Assembly (NCBI GenBank): GCA_020432595.1
Contig: JAGQGA010000364.1
Span: forward strand, 1 to 5,957
Direction of reading: 5' to 3'
Source of the DNA: Anaerolineales bacterium
GTDB lineage: Bacteria > Chloroflexota > Anaerolineae > Promineifilales > Promineifilaceae
DNA length: 5,957 bases
This document shows, piece by piece, positions 1-4,873 of the stretch; position 1 is the stretch's first letter, and each line of letters begins with the position of its first letter. The notes beneath the pieces are model-generated. The model searched no databases. It was given only the letters and a program-made list of their open reading frames with translations, and was not told the DNA's origin. Made by a program: the position numbers and the translations under genes.

Positions 1-813
1 GGCGAAGCCGGTGCCTATTCCGAACAAGCCGTGCGCCAACATTTTGGCCCCGATGTAAAAACCTTGCCTTGCCGCACTTTTAACGATGCCTTTCACGCCC
101 TGCAAGAGCATCGCGCCACCCACGGCATGTTGCCCGTCGAAAACACCCTTGCCGGAACCGTTACCCCCGTCTATGACCTGCTAGTAGACCATGACATGTA
201 CATTCAAAGCGAGGTCATTGTCAAGGTCGAGCACTGCCTCATGGCTCCTCCCGGTACCAAGCTCGAAGACATCAAGTATGTTAAATCCCATTACCAGGCG
301 CTAGGACAATGCGAGCAAACGCTGCGCCGTATGAAGCTTGAGCCAATTACCCATTACGATACCGCTGGTGCCGCCCGCGATTTGGCCGAACACCCTGAAC
401 CCCACACGGCCGCCATTGCCAGCGCCCTGGCCGCTAAAACCTACAATCTGGAAATCCTTGTACACCATCTGGAAGACATGGATTTTAATTACACCCGCTT
501 CTTTGTCCTTGACCCCACCCCTCCGCCGCGTCAGGATCCCAGCAAAACCTCGATTATTTTCACCACCCGCCACGTCCCCGGGGCGCTGTATGATGTGATG
601 ACTGAATTAGCTAAAGAAAAGGTCAACATGTCTAAGATTGAGTCACGTCCGCGCCGCAACCGCCCCTGGCACTATCTGTTTTATGTGGACATTGAGGGGC
701 ATCAAGATGACCCCAACATTCAGCGAGCACTGCTGGGCATTCTCAAACGCGCCGCCTTCTTGAAGGTAATCGGCTCTTATCCGGCCGCCGAACTCCCCGG
801 CGCACACCGGTGA
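1..813 (+). CDS. pheA: Prephenate dehydratase with C-terminal ACT domain (5' end missing)
   Basis: Converts prephenate to phenylpyruvate, the committed step of phenylalanine synthesis, in the cytoplasm. The frame is open from base 1 and the first visible residues (GEAGAYSEQAV) match the conserved family N-terminus, so roughly ten residues or fewer lie outside the window. A GTG at 31 is internal, not the start. Counting from the first visible codon, the catalytic part shows GMLPVEN at 42-48, SHYQALGQC at 96-104 and the signature TRF at 165-167. A C-terminal ACT domain follows from about 180, with the phenylalanine-binding motifs GAL (194-196) and ESRP (214-217), so feedback inhibition by phenylalanine is expected. 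The 270 visible residues fit a monofunctional enzyme of usual length, without a fused chorismate mutase. The stop is TGA at 811. It converges on the glycosyltransferase gene with a 55-base gap. Whether it belongs to an aromatic-amino-acid operon cannot be seen. Confidence 0.95.
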   Translation, partial: GEAGAYSEQAVRQHFGPDVKTLPCRTFNDAFHALQEHRATHGMLPVENTLAGTVTPVYDLLVDHDMYIQSEVIVKVEHCLMAPPGTKLEDIKYVKSHYQALGQCEQTLRRMKLEPITHYDTAGAARDLAEHPEPHTAAIASALAAKTYNLEILVHHLEDMDFNYTRFFVLDPTPPPRQDPSKTSIIFTTRHVPGALYDVMTELAKEKVNMSKIESRPRRNRPWHYLFYVDIEGHQDDPNIQRALLGILKRAAFLKVIGSYPAAELPGAHR

Positions 814-817
814 TGCG

Positions 818-879
818 GTGGGGAGTAGGGAGTAGGGAGTAGGGAGGCGAACACCCTACACCCACTCCCTACTCCCCAC
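818..879. repeat. Hairpin-forming 7-base tandem repeat between convergent genes
   Basis: Three copies of GGGAGTA plus a partial fourth (821-845) stand just after the pheA stop. Bases 818-832 (GTGGGGAGTAGGGAG) are perfectly inverted at 865-879, giving 15-base arms, and the pairing extends imperfectly into the loop side. The right arm contains the TAG stop (869-871, minus strand) of the glycosyltransferase gene, so the last residues of that protein are encoded by the repeat. The structure could act as a shared 3'-end hairpin for both convergent transcripts, but there is no T run, so intrinsic termination is not demonstrated. It resembles the short tandemly repeated sequences reported from filamentous cyanobacteria. 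Confidence 0.8.
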
Positions 880-3661
880 TGTCCCCCACTGCCAACGGCC
901 GTAAATCCACCACATCCCCATCCCGCTGCCCCGGCACCACCACCTGTAGCCGCTGCCCCGAAGCCACCAAATACAGCCCAATTTCAATTGGATATGACCC
1001 TGCACCCACATCGGGCGGCAATTCCAAGCGGTAGCTGTCCACCACCACCTCTTCCGGCACCCAGCGCGTGGTCGGGTATTGCCCTTGCTGCGGAGCCACA
1101 TCCTGTTGCCAAAGACAGCAACTTCCGTCGGGGTGGAGTAGGTGGACAAAAACGGTGTAGTCAGCGGCCGGCTGCGCCACTGCCTGCCACAGCAGCGTTA
1201 GCTCATAGCTGCCGTCATCGTTGGGATTCAAATTGTAGCCGCGCAGGGCGATTTCGTTGCCGAAGGTGGCAGCCAGCGGGAATTCAGCCCTGGGCAGATC
1301 AAAAAGCCGGTTCGCCTGCTCAATTTGCAGCAGCCCTAAATCTGCCTCCGCCACTGTGTTATTGTTGCTATCCAGCAGCCGCAAATGAAGCTGGTATTGC
1401 CCCGTTTCAAAGCTATCGGGCACGCGCTCACTCAGGCGGTCAATAACAAATTGGGGCGTTTGCCAGTTGGCAAACGGATAGCTGCCGTGAACGGGCTGGG
1501 TGTCAAACAAAATCCGCCCGGTGTTGTCGGGGCGAATGAGTTCCAGGCGGGTGGTGAGCGTTGGCAACGGAGCCATTGCCAACCACCACAAGGCCAATTC
1601 CACCCGTTCACCAGTAGTAACGGCCGTTTTTCCCCGCTCCACCCCCACCAATTCCAACCCCGGTCGCACCATCAGGTTCAGCGATTGCGGCGGCTGCGGC
1701 AAGGGGTCTGGCGGCACACCCGCCACCACCGTTGCCCCAGGCACCACAAAACCATCCCCTGCATAGCGGCCGGCCGCATCCAGCCGCGACAGCCGCGCCC
1801 CGCTGTTGGGGGCAAACCAGCCTAATCGCACTTGGTAGCTACCCGGTGGCGTACCCGGCGGCAGCGGCACATCCACCTGCTGCACCAGCCGTTCCCCTGC
1901 CGCCCATTGCGCCGTTGGGTAAGCCGACGGCTCCATTTGGCTCCAGCGGTGGCCCCACTGGTCTTCAAGGTGGAAAAACGGCCGTATTTCATCCCCCGGC
2001 ACCCCATCAATGCGCCAGTAGAGCGTCAGCGGCACCGTTTCCCCCGCCGTACCGCTGCCAACTTCAACTCCCAGCAGGGTGACGGCATTGCCAAAGTTAA
2101 CATTAATCGGGTTGGCGGGCGTTGGTTCGGCGGCAGCGGGCAGTTCGTAGACGGAAAAATCGGCCGTTTGCAGCAGCGGCGGCGGCAACAGTGGCTTCGC
2201 CCAGTCAGGGGCTGGGCTGTTGTGAGGGTAGATAATGAGGGCTGGCTGATCGGTAGGCAACGGCAGCACCTGGCTCCCGACCAGCCACTTCACCCGCTCA
2301 TAGTCGCGGCTCAAAAAGGCGAGCGTGGGGTGCTGGTAATGGAGCGCGGCCACGTAGATCTGCTTGCCGCTCGTGTCGGTTTGGTTGAGGTAAGTGGAAA
2401 CGGCCGTTAAATCCCCATCATTTTCATAAAACAGCGCTGGGTCTGCCGCCCACTGCCCAAAATAGGTGCGCCAGGTAGTGGCAAGGCCGGTGAGAAGGAG
2501 GGGGGTGAGGAGAAGAAGGGAGTAGGGCGTGGGGTGTGGGGTGTGGCGCAGGTCACACCCCACACCCCACGCCCTACTCCCCACACGCCATGCCCCACGC
2601 ACCACGCTTTCCAGCCCAATGGCGGGCAGGTAAAAGACAAACGGAATCAGCCCAATGGCGCGAAGATTGCTGGGGACGATTTCGCCGAGGGCAAGGGCGG
2701 TGGGCAAAATCATGAGGAAGGGTGCCAGAATGAGCAATAAACGGCCGTTTTGCTCCCAATCGCGCCGGGGCCAGTTACGCCAGCACATCAGCCAGCCGAT
2801 GAGCAGGAAGGGGGCGAGGAGGGGGGGGAATAACGGCCGTTCTGCCACATTAAACCGCACATACGGGTCGCCGCGCCAGAAAAACATCCCCAGCGATTTG
2901 CCATAGCTGGCGACAATCGCCTGCCAACTGGCGGCTTGCCCCGGTGCCACCTGCGTAATCCGCACCAAAAACGTTTCCGGGTGCTGCCAGAAGTAAAGCA
3001 GCAGCGGCAGCAAAACCAGCAGCCCCACCCCTGCCCACGCCGCCAACTGCCCCCACCGCCGCTGGGAGCGCAGCAGGGGAATGGCGGCCAGCCCCAGCAG
3101 CACGGGGAAAAGCCGCACCGCCAGATAGGTGTAGCCGCCCAGCCCCAGCAGCACGCCGCTGGCAAGCAGCCAACGCCACTGCTGCCGCCGCAGCCCGCGC
3201 AGCAGTGTTGCCGCCACCAATGCTTGCAGCAGTGGTTGCGTGATGGCGCGAAAACCCAGCCGACTAAAAACCAAATGCCAAAAGCTGACGGCCAGCAGCA
3301 TGACGGCCAGCAGTGCCACCACCCGCCCGAGTCGCAGTTCGCGCCCCAGCCAATAGGTGGCGGCGACGGTGAGCAGGCCGACAAAAGCGGCCGTTAGCCG
3401 CAGCGCCAGCACGGTGCTGCCAATGAGCCGCATGAGTCCGCCTGCCAAATAAAAAAAGAGGACTTCTTTGCCGGTGTAGCTGGGGATAAAAATCGGCCGT
3501 TCGCCCTGCCAGCCGATCTCGCTGGCAAGAATGGCGTTGGCGGCTTCGTCATAGTGCAGACCGGGTGGGGTGGTGGTGAGGTGGGGAAGGCGAAGAACGG
3601 CCGTTACCAACAGCGTCAACACCAAAAGCAGCCAAACCTGATTGCGGGTAAGCCATTGCAT
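869..3661 (-). CDS. GT39/ArnT-like membrane glycosyltransferase with three C-terminal Ig-like modules
   Basis: Probable polytopic GT-C glycosyltransferase that transfers a sugar from a polyprenyl-phosphate donor to a surface acceptor; donor and acceptor are unknown. With the ATG at 3659-3661 it is 930 aa. Residues 1-400 hold about ten hydrophobic helices. The first extracytoplasmic loop carries GLHYDEA with D38-E39, the usual position of the catalytic acidic residue in GT39 relatives. Residues 400-520 form an extracytoplasmic domain. Three Ig-like beta modules follow at about 523-628, 661-781 and 800-915. The first and third share a YPT..W..GE / LPP....GSY pattern and start at FGN. Residues 361-382 are encoded by a palindromic insertion just before a transmembrane helix. 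The frame extends to a TTG at 3721, but that lies in a repeat, whereas the ATG has a -10-like box 7 bases upstream. Transferase class is well supported, exact function is not. Confidence 0.85.
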   Translation of the reverse strand: MQWLTRNQVWLLLVLTLLVTAVLRLPHLTTTPPGLHYDEAANAILASEIGWQGERPIFIPSYTGKEVLFFYLAGGLMRLIGSTVLALRLTAAFVGLLTVAATYWLGRELRLGRVVALLAVMLLAVSFWHLVFSRLGFRAITQPLLQALVAATLLRGLRRQQWRWLLASGVLLGLGGYTYLAVRLFPVLLGLAAIPLLRSQRRWGQLAAWAGVGLLVLLPLLLYFWQHPETFLVRITQVAPGQAASWQAIVASYGKSLGMFFWRGDPYVRFNVAERPLFPPLLAPFLLIGWLMCWRNWPRRDWEQNGRLLLILAPFLMILPTALALGEIVPSNLRAIGLIPFVFYLPAIGLESVVRGAWRVGSRAWGVGCDLRHTPHPTPYSLLLLTPLLLTGLATTWRTYFGQWAADPALFYENDGDLTAVSTYLNQTDTSGKQIYVAALHYQHPTLAFLSRDYERVKWLVGSQVLPLPTDQPALIIYPHNSPAPDWAKPLLPPPLLQTADFSVYELPAAAEPTPANPINVNFGNAVTLLGVEVGSGTAGETVPLTLYWRIDGVPGDEIRPFFHLEDQWGHRWSQMEPSAYPTAQWAAGERLVQQVDVPLPPGTPPGSYQVRLGWFAPNSGARLSRLDAAGRYAGDGFVVPGATVVAGVPPDPLPQPPQSLNLMVRPGLELVGVERGKTAVTTGERVELALWWLAMAPLPTLTTRLELIRPDNTGRILFDTQPVHGSYPFANWQTPQFVIDRLSERVPDSFETGQYQLHLRLLDSNNNTVAEADLGLLQIEQANRLFDLPRAEFPLAATFGNEIALRGYNLNPNDDGSYELTLLWQAVAQPAADYTVFVHLLHPDGSCCLWQQDVAPQQGQYPTTRWVPEEVVVDSYRLELPPDVGAGSYPIEIGLYLVASGQRLQVVVPGQRDGDVVDLRPLAVGDSGE
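2518..2581. repeat. In-frame palindromic insertion element inside the glycosyltransferase gene
   Basis: Perfect inverted repeat with 28-base arms (2518-2545 and 2554-2581) separated by an 8-base loop (GCGCAGGT). The arms are built of short GT-rich units (GTGGGGT twice) and begin with GGGAGTAGGG, the same unit as the repeat at the gene's 3' end. Degenerate CCCCACGC-like copies continue to about 2608, and a purine-rich stretch precedes it from 2491. On the minus strand the element stays open and encodes residues 361-382 of the glycosyltransferase, a Gly/Trp/Arg then His/Pro-rich segment in the loop before a Leu-rich transmembrane helix. Such a long perfect palindrome is not explained by coding. 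It resembles in concept the in-frame palindromic elements described in Rickettsia genes. Confidence 0.85.
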
Positions 3662-3668
3662 GAACAGG

Positions 3669-3674
3669 ATTGTA
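3669..3674 (-). promoter_or_regulatory. Candidate -10 box of the glycosyltransferase gene (leaderless)
   Basis: On the minus strand TACAAT (5 of 6 to TATAAT) lies 7 bases before the ATG at 3661, which would start transcription at or next to the start codon. No good -35 hexamer is seen; TTCGAC with an 18-base spacer is weak. The purine-rich GAGGGGGAG (3680-3688) is 18 bases from the ATG, too far for a normal ribosome binding site, which fits a leaderless message. Inference from position and consensus only. Confidence 0.4.
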
Positions 3675-3702
3675 GCGATCTCCCCCTCGTTCGTCGAAAG
3701 CA

Positions 3703-3767
3703 GGCAAGTAACAAGTCGCAAGTCACGTTAGCCAACAAAACTTACTACCTGCCACTTGTTACTTGCC
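3703..3767. repeat. Inverted repeat upstream of the glycosyltransferase gene
   Basis: GGCAAGTAACAAGT (3703-3716) is perfectly inverted as ACTTGTTACTTGCC (3754-3767), enclosing 37 bases. Both arms continue as degenerate CAAGT/GCAAGT units, so the repeat is another hairpin assembled from short tandem words, though its unit differs from the GGGAGTA type. It lies 42-106 bases upstream of the glycosyltransferase ATG on its template side. The spurious upstream extension of that reading frame starts inside it. Function unknown; it could be a mobile short repeat or part of the 5' regulatory region. Confidence 0.75.
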
Positions 3768-3791
3768 ACCTTCTTGTGAAAAACGCTACAA

Positions 3792-3824
3792 GCGTAGGTT
3801 TTGCGTAGGTTTGGCGTAGGTCGC
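3792..3824. repeat. Three 11-base tandem repeats (GCGTAGGTTTN type)
   Basis: Units GCGTAGGTTTT (3792-3802), GCGTAGGTTTG (3803-3813) and GCGTAGGTCGC (3814-3824) follow head to tail. The core GCGTAGGT is identical in all three. An 11-base period is close to one helical turn, so a protein could contact one face of the DNA. The first unit overlaps a small inverted repeat, ACGCT-ACA-AGCGT (3783-3795). It lies in the divergent promoter region, so an operator is possible. No matching regulator gene is in the window. Confidence 0.7.
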
Positions 3825-3904
3825 ACGTACAGCACAGTTGTTCAATCTAACATATGATAAGCAGCAAGGGTAAAAATCTCTTCTTCTTCTCCTCCTTTTT
3901 AAAA

Positions 3905-3934
3905 GAGAGTCAGGTTTCGGCGTTCCTGACTCTC
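3905..3934 (-). terminator. Strong hairpin, possible minus-strand terminator
   Basis: Perfect 10-base arms GAGAGTCAGG (3905-3914) and CCTGACTCTC (3925-3934) with a 10-base loop. Read on the minus strand the stem is followed directly by TTTT (3901-3904), as in an intrinsic terminator; on the plus strand no T run follows. It lies 250 bases upstream of the leftward glycosyltransferase gene, so as a terminator it would stop a transcript arriving from the right. It could instead be a structural part of a plus-strand RNA that ends at 3972. Stem certain, role uncertain. Confidence 0.4.
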
Positions 3935-3945
3935 GCAAAAACAAT

Positions 3946-3972
3946 AGGCCGCTCCAATGGGGCGGCCTTTTT
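3946..3972 (+). terminator. Rho-independent terminator without an obvious gene upstream
   Basis: A ten-pair stem with one G-T pair, AGGCCGCTCC (3946-3955) and GGGGCGGCCT (3959-3968), closes a three-base AAT loop and runs into TTTTT (3968-3972). This is a textbook intrinsic terminator on the plus strand. The only plus-strand sequence before it is the intergenic region starting near 3722, and the next gene begins 143 bases downstream with its own promoter. It therefore ends either an unannotated short RNA or read-through. Confidence 0.7.
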
Positions 3973-4088
3973 GATCCCAATGTAACTGCCAATCTATTGC
4001 CATTAATGGTGTCCAATCTCTCCAAGAAAGACTTCTCCAAACTTACTATCGTATTTAGTCTTTATGCTCCATGCCGCTAGAAAATCCG

Positions 4089-4097
4089 TGCTATAAT
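4089..4097 (+). promoter_or_regulatory. Extended -10 promoter of the Nudix-dinG pair
   Basis: TGCTATAAT is a perfect TGnTATAAT extended -10 element. No TTGACA-like -35 is visible at 16-18 bases upstream, which is normal for extended -10 promoters. Transcription would start near 4103-4105, leaving a leader of only about ten bases before the ATG at 4115. Confidence 0.65.
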
Positions 4098-4105
4098 CCC
4101 CAGTC

Positions 4106-4111
4106 GAGGTG
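4106..4111 (+). promoter_or_regulatory. Ribosome binding site deciding the Nudix start
   Basis: GAGGTG matches the core of the Shine-Dalgarno consensus. GAGG ends 5 bases before the ATG at 4115 and 8 bases before a second ATG at 4118. The in-frame GTG at 4109 lies inside this site and is therefore unlikely to be the start. Confidence 0.55.
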
Positions 4112-4114
4112 CGT

Positions 4115-4873
4115 ATGATGATTTTGGAAGCAAAGAGCAATCATTTTCAGGGGATTGAGGTAGATATGGGGTGCTTGCCGGGAGAAACGGCCGTTTTTCA
4201 ACAGCAGCTTGCCCACTCCCTCAACATTTGGCGCGACGGCGGCTTCAAGCTGGTCTGGCTGCAAATTCCCATCACCCAGGCCAATTTGATACCAACGGCC
4301 GTTGATGCTGGGTTCAGATTCCACCACAGTGATGAAAATTACCTCATGTTGGTCTACCAAATCCAGCCTGATGCCTTTATTCCCCCCTACGCCACCCACT
4401 ATATCGGCGCGGGCGGGGCGGTGATCAACGACAAAAACGAGCTACTCGTTATTTGGGAGCGGTCGCACAGCCGCCGCTATTACAAACTACCTGGCGGAGC
4501 CATTCACGCGGGCGAGCATCTGGCCGATGGCGTGATGCGCGAAGTGTTTGAAGAAACCGGCATTCGCACCAAATTTGAGTCGCTCGTTTTTTTTCGCCAT
4601 TGGCACGGCTACCGCTATGGCAAATCCGACATCTACTTTATCTGCCGCCTCACGCCGCTCAACAGCGACATCAACATGCAGTTAGAAGAAATTCAGGAAT
4701 GCTTCTGGATGCCTGTAGAAGAATACTTAACCCACGAAAATGTCGGGCTGTTTAATCGGCGTATTGTCGAGATGGCAATCAATGGGCAAGGGCTAGTGCC
4801 GGGCTGGTTTGATGGCTACGAACCCGATCCAATGTCGCGTGAACTGTTTTTACCTAGGGCAAAAGCCGAATGA
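4115..4873 (+). CDS. Nudix hydrolase with NUDT6/plant-type pre-Nudix domain
   Basis: Predicted cytoplasmic hydrolase of a nucleoside diphosphate linked to another group; the substrate is not determinable here. The 252-aa product has an N-terminal pre-Nudix domain (about 5-85) recognisable from IWRDGGFKLVWLQIPI and the FRFHH segment, which closely resemble human NUDT6 and plant NUDX proteins. The Nudix domain (about 90-225) contains a perfect box Gx5Ex7REUxEExGU at 128-150, with REVFEETG supplying the metal-binding glutamates. KSDIYFICRL and the following EEIQECFWM also match the NUDT6 group. ATG 4115 is chosen for the GAGGTG site; ATG 4118 is equally possible and GTG 4109 less so. It is first in a two-gene unit; its stop overlaps the dinG start by 4 bases. 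It carries two copies of the AACGGCCGTT palindrome (4186, 4294) and a run of eight T (4587-4594). Confidence 0.9.
   Translation: MMILEAKSNHFQGIEVDMGCLPGETAVFQQQLAHSLNIWRDGGFKLVWLQIPITQANLIPTAVDAGFRFHHSDENYLMLVYQIQPDAFIPPYATHYIGAGGAVINDKNELLVIWERSHSRRYYKLPGGAIHAGEHLADGVMREVFEETGIRTKFESLVFFRHWHGYRYGKSDIYFICRLTPLNSDINMQLEEIQECFWMPVEEYLTHENVGLFNRRIVEMAINGQGLVPGWFDGYEPDPMSRELFLPRAKAE

Larger units (their letters stand above)
3775..4088. other. Divergent intergenic region without a convincing protein gene
   Basis: No supported gene lies between the two divergent units. In order the stretch holds three 11-base tandem repeats (3792-3824), a 24-base pure pyrimidine tract (3877-3900), two strong hairpins (3905-3934 and 3946-3968) and then about 115 bases of AT-richer sequence with no recognised element except a short CCATTAATGG palindrome (4000-4009). 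The presence of a + strand terminator more than 100 bases upstream of the Nudix promoter suggests that a short transcript ends here. Confidence 0.5.

Noticed and set aside
818..879. Intrinsic terminator for pheA
   Set aside because: The hairpin is real but has no T run on either strand, so it is recorded as a repeat.
1832..2410. Long plus-strand frames opposite the glycosyltransferase gene
   Set aside because: Composition is Arg/Gln/Pro/His-rich with no recognisable domain; these are antisense shadows of a GC-rich coding gene.
3662..3721. Longer glycosyltransferase start at TTG 3721
   Set aside because: The extension starts in a repeat, lacks a hydrophobic or conserved segment and a ribosome site, and the ATG at 3661 stands directly before the first transmembrane helix.
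3703..3824. CRISPR-like array from neighbouring repeats
   Set aside because: The repeats are short, inverted or directly adjacent, without regular unique spacers, and no cas gene is present.
3854..3985. Plus-strand 43-codon reading frame starting ATG at 3854
   Set aside because: No ribosome binding site, and it runs through both hairpins and the terminator, so coding is unlikely; kept only as a possible transcript region.
3786..4040. Minus-strand 84-codon reading frame over the intergenic region
   Set aside because: TTG start, an Arg run from the pyrimidine tract and frame crossing both hairpins and the 11-base repeats point to a chance frame.
4109..4111. GTG start for the Nudix gene
   Set aside because: It overlaps the GAGGTG ribosome binding site; ATG 4115 or 4118 is better placed.
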